This document shows positions 1 through 9,975 of a stretch of 50,740 bases of DNA, one piece after another. A model generated the notes under the pieces. The model was not told the origin of the DNA and ran no database searches. It saw only the letters and a list, made by a program, of their open reading frames with translations. Source of the DNA: a virus. The position numbers were made by a program, and so were the translations under genes. The first letter of the stretch is position 1; every line of letters starts with the position of its first letter. The stretch lies in IMG/VR virus record IMGVR_UViG_3300032288_004529, positions 1 through 50,740 of that record. One strand, 5' to 3'.

Positions 1-44
1 GTTATGAGCAAACCATTCTCTGTTTTAAACTTAGTATTTGCCAT
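1..44 (-). CDS. Partial structural/fibre-like protein, N-terminus only
   Basis: An ATG at 44-42 on the minus strand opens a frame that stays open to the window edge, giving about 14 residues (MANTKFKTENGLL...). The start has an AGGG Shine-Dalgarno sequence a few bases upstream and follows the fibre-like gene after 9 nt. The 'KFKTENGLL' type of opening is common in fibre and virion proteins of marine T4-like phages, but too little is visible to name it. Confidence 0.55.
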   Translation of the reverse strand, partial: MANTKFKTENGLLI

Positions 45-53
45 AGATCCCTA

Positions 54-1274
54 CTATTTGATTAAAGTGGCTACTACTTTAGAAGCTGAAGTGATTGAGT
101 TTTGTTTAAACTTCAATTGTACATTATCACCACTTATATCAACGCTATAATCACCTGGGTCTGCAGTCAAAGGAGAAACTACGGTAGCATAAACTGTAAT
201 AAAGGCGTCTGTTGTATTGTGTGCTAGCACCATCTCAGAAGCCATGGTATTACCACTTAATGTTTTAATTTGTGAAGTGATCTTTGCGGATGAATATTCA
301 TTTTTGTTGAATGAAAAAATAGTTAAAGCAGTAGAAACATCTGAACCAAGATTTCCATTTGCAAATGAAGTAAACGTAGAATCAGTTCTTAAGTTTATCG
401 TGTTTGAAAAAGTTGCATTACCAGTGACACTTAATGTATTTGCAAATGTAACGTTCCCGGTGACTACTAATGAATTAGCAAATTTAACAGCGCCTGAAAC
501 ATTAGCTGTACCAACAATATGTAAGTTAGCATCCGGAGTTATTGTCCCAACTCCTACTTTGTTTCCAGTCGCATCCACGAATAGAGTAGAAGTATCAAAA
601 GCAACATTACCAGCAATCGTATGCACAGTTCCTGTGACATCTAAATTAGAGGTGATTTGAGTAAGATTACCACTTAACACCACGTTAGAAGTTGTACCGT
701 TTCCTGTTGCGCTAATCAGCGTGATCGTAGAATTAGCTTTTATGGATGTATTACCGGTGAATATCGATATACTATTTACGCTAGTATTAGTGGTTTGAAC
801 AAATACATCAGTTCCGTTGATTATAGTATTTGTGACGGATGAATTACCTAGAACATTAATAGCAACTATACTGGTATTGCCTTTTATAAAAGAATTACCA
901 GTGACAGTTATGATCTGCGCATTTACCTGCGTGTTTGCATTTTCAAACAACACATTTGCATAAGAATGGAAAAAAGATGAATTGCCTATAGTTGAATTGC
1001 CACCAATAGTCGTATTAGATGATATCGTCAATAAAGCCGAACCGGTGTCACCAACATTCCCACCTCTAAGATTGTTGGTTGCGACTAATGTGTTGGCACC
1101 GAATCTTCCATGGAGTTGAGCTCTTCTCGGCTCCGCTAATGTTCCTGTATTTGCCGTAGCATCATTTGCAGTTATGATCTCAGTAGATAAAGCTAATAAA
1201 AGATCATTGGTTCTATTGACCCATAGCTCAAACGTATCAGTTGAAACATCTATCTGTGTTACGGTTCTTGACAT
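54..1274 (-). CDS. Tail-fibre-like structural protein (406 aa)
   Basis: Probable virion protein of the tail-fibre type. The sequence is very rich in Asn, Thr, Ser, Val and Gly, with many short beta-strand-like repeats of the form 'xVTGNxxF' or 'GNSTIGNSS'. Near residues 240-255 there is a 'GNKVGVGTITPDANLHI' segment, a pattern typical of phage fibre shafts and of regions before fibre tips. The C-terminus ('SASKVVATLIK') looks compact. No catalytic motif or membrane segment is seen. Its ATG overlaps the stop of the upstream 70-residue gene (TAATG), so the two are probably translated together. It lies at the end of the baseplate block, where fibres are expected. Receptor binding is an inference from composition and position. 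Confidence 0.65.
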   Translation of the reverse strand: MSRTVTQIDVSTDTFELWVNRTNDLLLALSTEIITANDATANTGTLAEPRRAQLHGRFGANTLVATNNLRGGNVGDTGSALLTISSNTTIGGNSTIGNSSFFHSYANVLFENANTQVNAQIITVTGNSFIKGNTSIVAINVLGNSSVTNTIINGTDVFVQTTNTSVNSISIFTGNTSIKANSTITLISATGNGTTSNVVLSGNLTQITSNLDVTGTVHTIAGNVAFDTSTLFVDATGNKVGVGTITPDANLHIVGTANVSGAVKFANSLVVTGNVTFANTLSVTGNATFSNTINLRTDSTFTSFANGNLGSDVSTALTIFSFNKNEYSSAKITSQIKTLSGNTMASEMVLAHNTTDAFITVYATVVSPLTADPGDYSVDISGDNVQLKFKQNSITSASKVVATLIK

Positions 1275-1486
1275 TACTTGTTACCGTTGACTAATTGGAG
1301 TATGAGTTGCTTTAATTCGGTGAATTCATCTTTCAAAGAATCAATCTGTTGTTGGACAGTATGTATCTGTCTAGATTGCTTTCTTTTCTCTAAAACATAA
1401 TTGTATTCAGCTACGTTTGTATTTATAATCGCCTTGGTTGACATATCACGAACTAGACCAGCTTTTTCCGTTTTAACGAATGACAT
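1274..1486 (-). CDS. Small coiled-coil protein (70 aa)
   Basis: A 70-residue protein whose second half is a predicted coiled coil with heptad-like spacing ('IHTVQQQIDSLKDEFTELKQ'). The N-terminal half ends its basic part in 'EKRKQSRQ'. It overlaps both neighbours by one base, with the stop and start codons sharing an A. It therefore looks like a co-translated member of the structural operon. Small coiled-coil proteins at this place occur in other marine T4-like phages, possibly as fibre chaperones or oligomerisation factors. No direct evidence for a function is visible here. Confidence 0.6.
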   Translation of the reverse strand: MSFVKTEKAGLVRDMSTKAIINTNVAEYNYVLEKRKQSRQIHTVQQQIDSLKDEFTELKQLILQLVNGNK

Positions 1487-4400
1487 TACGCAGATACTCC
1501 TATAGCTCTAATATCGTTAACTCTTGGCACTATGTATGAATTATTTGATAGCATTACTATTTTAATTGCAAACGTATCGTATGTTGTAAATTCATTCAGG
1601 CTTGTACTGTAGTAAGTAGCAACGTTATCATTTTGAATATCGTTAAATACCATATATGGCTTATCAGTTTTTCCTATCTTTAAGGTAGCATCTTCCAAGC
1701 TTACATTCCCAAAAGCTTTATTGATCTCAAAAGCAGTAGCTGTAGGTGTATTTGCTACAACAGCAACACCGTATGTAGTGTTAGGGAATTGTTCATCGTA
1801 TAGAATAATCACGTCTCCATTAGCTAGTTCTGTATTAAACGAAGTTCCAACACCAGTTACTGTTGTATTTCCTGCTGCTGAATATACAAATGCATCACCA
1901 GTAATCGTTGATGAAATATCAGGATATCCTTTAAACCCATAAGTTAGCTCAATGTAGTCTTTCTTATTAGCCTTTGAGCTAAATAATCTTCCACCGAATG
2001 TTGCATCTGTGATCTCAAGCTCAGTCCAAGTCTTATCATCAAATGCATCTTCATCTTTTGAGTTATGGACTTTTGCATAAAGTTTTACATCAGTTTCAGG
2101 AGGTCTATAAGCTGTTATGATTACACGAATATCTTCAGCAAATCTATCTTTGTCAAAAGTTATTTTTTTCGTTATATGACGAGCAATAGCATTACCAAAA
2201 TTTGTATGTTCATTTGTTGCATCATTGTTGATTTCGTTGTTGAATGCAAAGATGGAAGTTAGTTCTTCATGAAGTTCTGGAGAATCATATCTATTATCTG
2301 TAGATAATGTAAACTTAATCAATGAGCTCTTTCCTTCAGAAGTACTTCTCACAAGTCTTTCACGGTTTATTATTTCTAACGATTTAGACAAAATGATTGC
2401 ATCAAATGTAGTTATATCAGTAGCCTGACCAGATATAACAGAAGTGAAGTTTTTATCAGTTAAATCGAATGTATTTGAAATTGCGTCAATAAAAGAGAAA
2501 TTAATACTTGTATTACTAATACTTCCACCTTTTAAATTAAAATCAATGTTTGGTATAAATGTATTAATTGGAAAAGACGCAACATTAACTATTTCAGCTT
2601 TAGATCCATAATATTCACCTAATATTTGACCACCGATTGTTACATCTATAGTAGCACCAGCTCCTGAACCACCTGCAACTTTATTTTGAGTATAGATTGT
2701 AGCACTAGGTGACGTAGTAAACCCATAGCCTGTGTTAACTATATTCAAAGACGCTATTGTACCGTTAGCATATGTTGTTATATCTGCTCTGCCATTTCTT
2801 TTAGCTGCTGTGCTTGAGAACACTACGTAGTCTGTATTTGCGTAGCCGGTTCCGCCAGTAAATGTTATATAATTAACGGCATTAGATACAAAAAACTTAT
2901 CTTCATATACATTAGATTCTATAAGCACCAAAGTGTCTGGGTTTATAAACCCTGTTTCCATTTTAGCTATAGGGGGTACTTTAAATTTTCCAGATGTTGA
3001 GCTGAATGTGCATGGACGATCGATAACCATGGTTGTATTGTTAACAATTTTACGAACAGTGCGCACACAAGTATTTGCTACGTAACCTAAACTATCTGAT
3101 GAAATCCCATCAGTTAACACTATCAATTCTTCAATATTCAAATCACGTGTAAAATTAGTACCCGTCCCATTTATGATTAAACTTTGTGGATATTTTTGAT
3201 TTTTGTTGATAGCTATTATTTTTTCATCATCTGGATATAATCCTCTACTTCCAGACGAAGGAACACTAATATTCAATGTTCCAGGTTTGTAATAAAATAC
3301 ATTAGCAGCAACATTACCAAAATTTTGATATACGTATTGTCTACTGCCAAAAGCTTCAAACATATTTACATAGCCAAATAGTGGGCTGTATGAATTATTA
3401 ATCTCTAAAAATTCATAATCATCATTGACTAATTCTATACTAGCACTTTGCGGCCTTCCTGCATCGTCTGTAAATTCAAGAGCTAATATGTCAAATTTTA
3501 AATCTGTAGAAGGAACAGCTTTTAGCACTTCGTCTTGAGTTTTTGGATCATTATCTATTTCTAAATAATTTGATGCTCTGAATAGTTTACCAAAATTGTA
3601 TGCACTATCGCATGTGGCTTCAGACCCAATTAGTTTTCTTCCTTGAGTGGCGGTCCATATAGAATACTGCGGATCTTCAAAATTAATAACAATTGCATAT
3701 GACTTGCCAGTTTTTAACGGCATTGGTGATTTAAATGAAAAATTAGTAAAATCAGTAGAATTCAATGATGCAAATATTTGATCATAACCACGTCTTACTA
3801 TAGATTCTTTTAAAGCTTTACGTAAATTTGGAACATCATTTTCTACTTCACAGATAAAAATATATACTCCGGGTTTAACAATACCTGATTGGTTATTGTT
3901 TGGATGAGGTTTTGATTTGAAATATAAATTTACACCTGTTAAAGTTACAAATTGACTTGCATCTAACTGAGAAGGATCTAAATAAAATGTTTGAGCATAG
4001 TCGAAATAAAGAGATACTTCAGATAATGGTACTTGCCCACCTGTTCCAAATTGCTTTGTAGTTTTAAGAACACCTAATTCACGTGATGTTGTGACTGTAT
4101 TGGAAGACACCGTTCTTTCTGTTACAGTATTAGCCGGAACTTCCGGTTTGGTGGTGTCCCAACCAACAGGAGGACTAGGAGGCCCTAGAGGTACAGGAGG
4201 TGTTGCTGATGGAGCTGTATTTACAGTGGTTTGTGGCGTTGGTGTTGAAGTTATCTCTGGATCTGTATAGCTTGATTCCCTCAAAGTAACATTCATTGAT
4301 GTTACAGGACTAGATGTCATGATGTTAGCAGATAAAAGAGTAACCATTGGAGAAAAAGAACCACCAGTAGGCTTGAGAGTAATATTTAAAGAAGAAGCTA

Positions 4401-4980
4401 TTAGATTAGTACCAGCGTCAGTAGTGCCTCCAGTTTGTTGTCTAAAACTTACAGTTCCATTTTCATTAACAACAATCATTGTAAGAAATGTATTATTTTT
4501 TTTATCAAAAACACTATAAAGTTGAATAGGAGCACTAGGAGCAGACACTTGAACTAGATTAAATTTGGTTCTTAAAACATCTAATGTTAAAGGTGTTGTT
4601 GTTGAATTTGAAGAATTACTAGCACTACCCTTTCCACCATCTTGAATCCATACACTCCCATCAAATTCAAAATTAATTCCGCCTTGATTGCTTGATTTTA
4701 AAGGAAGATCGGCTTTCGTTATGAATATACCATTATTTACAAGACCGGCTGCTTGTAAGTCTACATTTGTAGGAAGCTCAATATTTCTTATTCTTTTTAA
4801 ATATTTAGAATAAGGGTTTGTTTGTGTGGCTGTTTGTGTAGCACAATGATTAGATATAATATTTTCACATATGACATCGTAATATGTATTTGCTTTTAAT
4901 CCAGAAGCATTAAATGTAAAAACTTTCTGAAAGTCTGTAACTGAAGCTTTTACACCGTTAAAATTAGTTTCGAATGACAT
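1486..4980 (-). CDS. Large virion structural protein (1164 aa)
   Basis: Function not recognised; probably a baseplate or tail structural protein. The N-terminal part (about 1-250) is Ser/Thr/Asn-rich, followed by a Pro/Thr linker (about 250-285: 'TPTPQTTVNTAPSATPPVP') and a folded-looking region (about 300-560). Residues about 740-830 contain Gly-rich repeats of the 'GGTGYANTDYVVFSS' type also seen in gp7 and gp8 here. The C-terminal third ('NAIARHITKKITFDKDRFAE...') looks like a conserved domain of large virion proteins in marine T4-like phages. It lies between the DUF4815 protein and the fibre genes, where T4 has gp9-gp12, but I see no clear similarity to those. Start: ATG at 4980 with AGGAATT upstream. 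Confidence 0.6.
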   Translation of the reverse strand: MSFETNFNGVKASVTDFQKVFTFNASGLKANTYYDVICENIISNHCATQTATQTNPYSKYLKRIRNIELPTNVDLQAAGLVNNGIFITKADLPLKSSNQGGINFEFDGSVWIQDGGKGSASNSSNSTTTPLTLDVLRTKFNLVQVSAPSAPIQLYSVFDKKNNTFLTMIVVNENGTVSFRQQTGGTTDAGTNLIASSLNITLKPTGGSFSPMVTLLSANIMTSSPVTSMNVTLRESSYTDPEITSTPTPQTTVNTAPSATPPVPLGPPSPPVGWDTTKPEVPANTVTERTVSSNTVTTSRELGVLKTTKQFGTGGQVPLSEVSLYFDYAQTFYLDPSQLDASQFVTLTGVNLYFKSKPHPNNNQSGIVKPGVYIFICEVENDVPNLRKALKESIVRRGYDQIFASLNSTDFTNFSFKSPMPLKTGKSYAIVINFEDPQYSIWTATQGRKLIGSEATCDSAYNFGKLFRASNYLEIDNDPKTQDEVLKAVPSTDLKFDILALEFTDDAGRPQSASIELVNDDYEFLEINNSYSPLFGYVNMFEAFGSRQYVYQNFGNVAANVFYYKPGTLNISVPSSGSRGLYPDDEKIIAINKNQKYPQSLIINGTGTNFTRDLNIEELIVLTDGISSDSLGYVANTCVRTVRKIVNNTTMVIDRPCTFSSTSGKFKVPPIAKMETGFINPDTLVLIESNVYEDKFFVSNAVNYITFTGGTGYANTDYVVFSSTAAKRNGRADITTYANGTIASLNIVNTGYGFTTSPSATIYTQNKVAGGSGAGATIDVTIGGQILGEYYGSKAEIVNVASFPINTFIPNIDFNLKGGSISNTSINFSFIDAISNTFDLTDKNFTSVISGQATDITTFDAIILSKSLEIINRERLVRSTSEGKSSLIKFTLSTDNRYDSPELHEELTSIFAFNNEINNDATNEHTNFGNAIARHITKKITFDKDRFAEDIRVIITAYRPPETDVKLYAKVHNSKDEDAFDDKTWTELEITDATFGGRLFSSKANKKDYIELTYGFKGYPDISSTITGDAFVYSAAGNTTVTGVGTSFNTELANGDVIILYDEQFPNTTYGVAVVANTPTATAFEINKAFGNVSLEDATLKIGKTDKPYMVFNDIQNDNVATYYSTSLNEFTTYDTFAIKIVMLSNNSYIVPRVNDIRAIGVSA

Positions 4981-4994
4981 CGTGCAATTCCTAT

Positions 4995-7900
4995 TTAAGA
5001 ATTAATATCGTCTTGAATAAATGAAAGCAAATCAATAGTTGGTGAATTGATTTGCCCGGGCAAATTAAACAACTGATCCATTTGCATAAGCGCACTTGGT
5101 TTTGGATTAAATAAAGATTTAGTAATACTAGTTGTTTTTTCTTCAACAGTTGTATCAACTAATACCTCTTCTTTAGTTGTAGTATTAGTTGATTTATTTA
5201 CTTTAAATATAGTTTGTGCTTTAGGATCATAACGAGTTGTATCTTCTGTTACAGTAATTTCTTCTTCATAATTTTCAAGACTTGTTTGTTGGGTTGAAGT
5301 AGGATAAGTTAACGTTAGTTCGATACGATTATCTTTGTCTGTTCCAGTTGCATGTGTTATTTTAAATTGAGTTTGATTTGAAGCCACATATGAATAATTA
5401 ACAGGTTTACCAGAATTAAGATCATCTCGTACAGTGGTTATTTCTACCCAATTATCATTCTCATATCTATATAAACGTGCAAGCGCTCTACTATCTAATG
5501 ATTTATAAGGATCGGTTCTATGTATTATAATTGTTCCTCCCAATTTACTTGATGTAAATACATACGATAAAGGACCGTCACTTCGAGTGGCCGCTGTACC
5601 GTCATTAGCCCTACCATTTATATTTTCAATATAAACCTCTTCATTTGGTCCTTTAACGTCTTTTACAACTTCTCTTTGCTTTGTAACTTTTTTCTTAACT
5701 TGTTTCTTTTCACCAACTAATTCTTGATAATTTTGCTCTTTAGTTTTGAGTTCCCATTCCTCTACGGTTATTTCTGAAGTATTTGTTGTTGTATTAGTTA
5801 TCTCTGTTCCCGTTGTAGTAAATGTGGTTTCAGTAGTTGCGACCTTTATAGTAGTAGCTTGTGTGGCTTGCTTTTGATTAATCAATACTACTTCTCTGCT
5901 TGGAAGTACTACTTTTTTTCCACGAATACAATTTATTGTTTCTTGATCATTTGTATTAAAACTATATTCAATTTTAAATTGTTTTTTCTTTGGATTTAAT
6001 TCAAACCCAAAAATTTGAGCGTAGTAAGAACGATCTTTTATTTCAGCAAAATTAGAAGTTGTAAAATTATCAACAAAGAATCCAAACTTGAATCTGTTAG
6101 TGGTTGTATCGACAGAACTCGTTAATTGGAGATTATTAACTGAATCTTCGGTAAAACTTAAAGAAGTGTAGTATTCAAGGTCTGCAATTCTTCTTTCAAG
6201 CGATGCAATGTCTTCCATCGTATATACTTTACTTTGAAACGTTGGTAATCCATCAGGTGTTATTGGTGTAGAAATCGTATGATCTGTTTGTCTTTTCTTA
6301 ATAGCATTAATATTAATTACTTTTTTATCTAAGTATTCAAGTGTTGCTCTAGATAATATCTTTGGTAAAGAAGGATAAGGTGGAATGATTAAATGATTAA
6401 GCAAAAGTCCTTCTTTAGGCAATTTAGGAGCTTTAGGACTTTCATCAGGTGTTCCAGAAACAACTTTTATAGCGGTATTGCTTAAAATGATAACAGAATC
6501 GATTCTTGGTAAATATTTTTCCACTGTAATATCACATATAGAATCTGGAAGTGGAAATTTCTTATCGATCAGTAAATTAAATCTTGCAGTAGATGAAGGT
6601 TCAAGCGGGTTGATAGAAGCTTGATTTATCGTGGTTGATACCGCTACTGTATTAGATGAATAAGGTCTAAAATCTAATGAATCTCTTAAATCAAAATATT
6701 CACCATTATCATGTAATAATTCAGGTATTTCTAACGTGTGAATTCCAGAAGTGTTTAATTCTAAAGTCGTTGTATCATTAATCGGATAAGAAGATACGGT
6801 TTTTAATCCACTCTGTTCAGAAGTCATCATATCAAATTGTGCTAAAAGCAATTTGTTTGATGGAACTGCATATCGAGTATTTTTGTATAAGAATCCTACG
6901 TCATAATAATCTTTTCTTTGATTATGATCTATATAGTAATTTTGAGTTGCATTTACATCCGTGTTCGATACAGAAAGTAAATATTGTGTGGTATTAGTTC
7001 CAGTTGCAGTAATGTTTATAGCGGATCCGCCAGACGTTAAAGACAACTTAACACCAGTAGAGTTAGCCGATACTACATAATAAGATTGGTTGTTTGATAA
7101 ACCGGCAATATTTGTACTACCAGTTTCAGTTCTATAAATCACTACATCACCATCAGCAAGAAAATCATTGGTAAATTTTATGAACTCATTAGCTGAATCC
7201 ACAATTGTGGTATTACCATTAAATTGTGTTGTTCTTCCCTCATATACAGCTTTTAATCTAAAAATATCAGGATGTCCTAAGCACCATGGACCAGAAGATC
7301 CTCCTAAATTGGTGGTAGGATCAATTTTAACAAATACATTTCTTCTTACGGTTTTAGGAATGCTTTGTGTTGATTTTCTAACATTATATGATAAAGCTAC
7401 AGGCACCGATGTGCTTAATGTATTACCTACACTAATGTTTAAAGTTGTATTCGATTGAACGTTTGCAGTTCTACGGTTATCAGATGTTTCAAGAACGATT
7501 GGTGTATACCTTGGGAAGAATAATACAGCGTTTGCTGTTCCTAAATTATTAGAGAATGCACTGTCTACAGCAAGGTGAGTACCATTTGCTATTTTGATAA
7601 TTCTTTTTATTTCAAAATCACCACCGGAATTAGCAACTTTAATATAATCACCACTTCTAAAAGAAGTGTTAAACGTAGTACCAACACCGACTAAATTACC
7701 AATACCTGCTGCTGAAACAATAACTTGTCCTGGTGCATTTACAGTTGCTACAGTATTAGCTAAAGGAATAAGTGTTAATGTTCTTTTTTCATCTTGAGAA
7801 AGAGAATCGGAATAATCAAAATACTCGCCTGGATTTTGTGCAACTGAAACAGAAAGTCTACCATTAGTTCCAATACTTAAATTATCAGTAGTCGTTCTAT

Positions 7901-9971
7901 ACGTATAAGAAATAGAATTGATTGAACTTAATGATTGCAATCCACTTGGAAATATCAAAGAACTATTTTTTGCAGCATATATAGCTGCGCTTCCTCCATC
8001 TAAAGATATATCAGCAACACCATTATTATCGCCAGAACCATCATAAAATACACTTCTTACATCTTTGAAATTTTTACCAGTATTCATTCGTATATCAAAC
8101 AAATACAACTTATAAACAGTATCACTTGTGCCGTGAATACCTTGTTCAATTTGCATTGAACGTATTTTTGCAGTTCCTATTTCAGAACCAGCGGCGATTG
8201 GCACTGGAAATTGTGCAGTAGATTGACCAGCAGTAGATGAAGATAAGTAAGTACTAACTGTGTTTCTTAAAGAGATAATATCTCCTACTGAAAACTTAAA
8301 GAATCCTGCTACTTCTTTAACGCGAATAAAATTACCGTAGCTAATTGGCAAAGATGTTTGTCTACTAGTAGTAGATACAGATTTTACTGTGTCAGTTACA
8401 CTTGATGCTAACGTTTGAACCCTGTACCCATCAATATAAGCTGTTCCTGGATCAGTTTTGGTTCTGTAAACTAATGAATTTTGTGCTATGTCGTCAACAT
8501 CTTGAGTTGAAATCAAGAATTGATCTAAAATATAATTACCACTTTCCTCAAAAGTTCTTTGAGCAAGTTCTCTTGCGATAGAATTGAATTGTGTAGTTTT
8601 TCTTTGTCTAGCCGGCTTTCCTAGTGCATATTCGATTAGAGGTAAAAATATATTATTTGCTTCTGCTTGGGTTAAAGTCAAGCTTACTAGCTTTGGAGTT
8701 AGTTTTAAACGATCAGCGCCAGGAGCTCTTTCGTTTAAAGACCCACTTGCATTGTCTAATAAGTTTTGGTCTTGTCTAAACGTTACGATTTCTTCTATAG
8801 TATCAAACCCAACAACCCTATTGGTTTGAGCGTCATATTTGTCCACTACTATGAACTGATCGTTTACACGAACAAAGTGTCCTTTCTGATATATGATACC
8901 TTCGGAAACAGCTATGCCAGTACCAAATCCTATTGAAGTGGTTGAATCATTTACAGTAACATTGCATAGATAATTTTTAGAAGTAATTCGTAATGCATCA
9001 ATAACCGCGTTGGCTGTTGAGCTTGTATTTGGTGTTGAGTAAGCTACAGTAAGCCATGGCTCAACATAATATCCAGTACCACCATTTAATACTGCAACGC
9101 TTTTTACGCCACCAGTAGAATCTGTTACGATGGTTCCTAAAGCATCTTTACCAATATTGCGTGTCAGCACACCGGTTATAAGTGATTGAGAAGACGTAAT
9201 CTCATAATTTTCAGCAAAAAGCCAAGAAGCAACGTTACTAACTCTTAAATTTGAAGCTAGTGGACGAATCTTAAGTACTAATGTTTCTACGTTTGCGGTG
9301 GTGTTCACTTCACGAATTTCAGCTTGAGCTCCAGTAACAGCCTGTGTGATGATTTCACCGACTGTGAAAGTGCACGCTTGTCCCGATGCATTCACAAAGT
9401 TATCACCGCCAGTTGTGTTCGATACTTCAATCGCGCTAACTATGATTAAGTTATCTGCATTGCTAAACCCAGATGATTTAACTTCAACATCTGCTTCTGA
9501 AACTACAAGAGATGGATTGTATATAGTAAGAACATCACCGGGAGAAAATGCAGTAGCGTTTGATGAAGATCCAGAAGATACATACTTCAAGTGCAGTGTG
9601 TTTAGATTTGGACTTGTTGCTTCAAACCCAGAAGAAGTTTCTACGATCTGTGCAATTAAGTTAGTAGAATTTTTTGCAAAGAATCCTTTGAAAGAAGAAA
9701 CATTAACTGGCGCGCCATCGGTCTGTGTATCATTTATCTTTGCGAACGGAAGATTAGCATGGAATGTAAAGTTGCAACCATCAATGATGGTTCCTCTTTT
9801 ATATACATTATCGCCGAATCTTTCAATCTGATTCTGTAGAATCGTTTGTAATTGATTTAACTCTCGTACTTGTACTGCAACAGATGGCTTGAAAAGAATT
9901 CTATGATAGTTATCTTTTTCTTTATAGTCATCGTAATACGGAGCTCTTGTTAGGTCAGTTTGAATCGGCAT
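4995..9971 (-). CDS. DUF4815-type virion structural protein (1658 aa)
   Basis: Large baseplate-associated structural protein. The N-terminus ('LTRAPYYDDYKEKDNYHRIL', then 'VRELNQLQTILQNQIERFGD') is the hallmark of the DUF4815 family of T4-like marine phages. The middle is a long chain of beta-rich Asn/Ser/Thr segments, including a 'YYVVSANSTGVKLSLTSGG' module shared with gp7 of this phage. About residues 1290-1330 contain a stretch ending in 'SLERRIADLEYYTSL' that is probably helical. Residues about 1400-1480 are Lys/Thr/Glu-rich ('EKKQVKKKVTKQREVVKD'), probably extended or coiled. It sits directly downstream of gp8, where T4 encodes gp9/gp10. A wedge-periphery or fibre-attachment role is inferred from position only. 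Confidence 0.7.
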   Translation of the reverse strand: MPIQTDLTRAPYYDDYKEKDNYHRILFKPSVAVQVRELNQLQTILQNQIERFGDNVYKRGTIIDGCNFTFHANLPFAKINDTQTDGAPVNVSSFKGFFAKNSTNLIAQIVETSSGFEATSPNLNTLHLKYVSSGSSSNATAFSPGDVLTIYNPSLVVSEADVEVKSSGFSNADNLIIVSAIEVSNTTGGDNFVNASGQACTFTVGEIITQAVTGAQAEIREVNTTANVETLVLKIRPLASNLRVSNVASWLFAENYEITSSQSLITGVLTRNIGKDALGTIVTDSTGGVKSVAVLNGGTGYYVEPWLTVAYSTPNTSSTANAVIDALRITSKNYLCNVTVNDSTTSIGFGTGIAVSEGIIYQKGHFVRVNDQFIVVDKYDAQTNRVVGFDTIEEIVTFRQDQNLLDNASGSLNERAPGADRLKLTPKLVSLTLTQAEANNIFLPLIEYALGKPARQRKTTQFNSIARELAQRTFEESGNYILDQFLISTQDVDDIAQNSLVYRTKTDPGTAYIDGYRVQTLASSVTDTVKSVSTTSRQTSLPISYGNFIRVKEVAGFFKFSVGDIISLRNTVSTYLSSSTAGQSTAQFPVPIAAGSEIGTAKIRSMQIEQGIHGTSDTVYKLYLFDIRMNTGKNFKDVRSVFYDGSGDNNGVADISLDGGSAAIYAAKNSSLIFPSGLQSLSSINSISYTYRTTTDNLSIGTNGRLSVSVAQNPGEYFDYSDSLSQDEKRTLTLIPLANTVATVNAPGQVIVSAAGIGNLVGVGTTFNTSFRSGDYIKVANSGGDFEIKRIIKIANGTHLAVDSAFSNNLGTANAVLFFPRYTPIVLETSDNRRTANVQSNTTLNISVGNTLSTSVPVALSYNVRKSTQSIPKTVRRNVFVKIDPTTNLGGSSGPWCLGHPDIFRLKAVYEGRTTQFNGNTTIVDSANEFIKFTNDFLADGDVVIYRTETGSTNIAGLSNNQSYYVVSANSTGVKLSLTSGGSAINITATGTNTTQYLLSVSNTDVNATQNYYIDHNQRKDYYDVGFLYKNTRYAVPSNKLLLAQFDMMTSEQSGLKTVSSYPINDTTTLELNTSGIHTLEIPELLHDNGEYFDLRDSLDFRPYSSNTVAVSTTINQASINPLEPSSTARFNLLIDKKFPLPDSICDITVEKYLPRIDSVIILSNTAIKVVSGTPDESPKAPKLPKEGLLLNHLIIPPYPSLPKILSRATLEYLDKKVININAIKKRQTDHTISTPITPDGLPTFQSKVYTMEDIASLERRIADLEYYTSLSFTEDSVNNLQLTSSVDTTTNRFKFGFFVDNFTTSNFAEIKDRSYYAQIFGFELNPKKKQFKIEYSFNTNDQETINCIRGKKVVLPSREVVLINQKQATQATTIKVATTETTFTTTGTEITNTTTNTSEITVEEWELKTKEQNYQELVGEKKQVKKKVTKQREVVKDVKGPNEEVYIENINGRANDGTAATRSDGPLSYVFTSSKLGGTIIIHRTDPYKSLDSRALARLYRYENDNWVEITTVRDDLNSGKPVNYSYVASNQTQFKITHATGTDKDNRIELTLTYPTSTQQTSLENYEEEITVTEDTTRYDPKAQTIFKVNKSTNTTTKEEVLVDTTVEEKTTSITKSLFNPKPSALMQMDQLFNLPGQINSPTIDLLSFIQDDINS

Positions 9972-9975
9972 TTAG

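Noticed and set aside
217-660. Plus-strand frame opposite the fibre gene
   Set aside because: It is a shadow of a low-complexity Asn/Thr-rich gene. The same applies to the plus-strand frames opposite gp7, gp8 and the DUF4815 gene.
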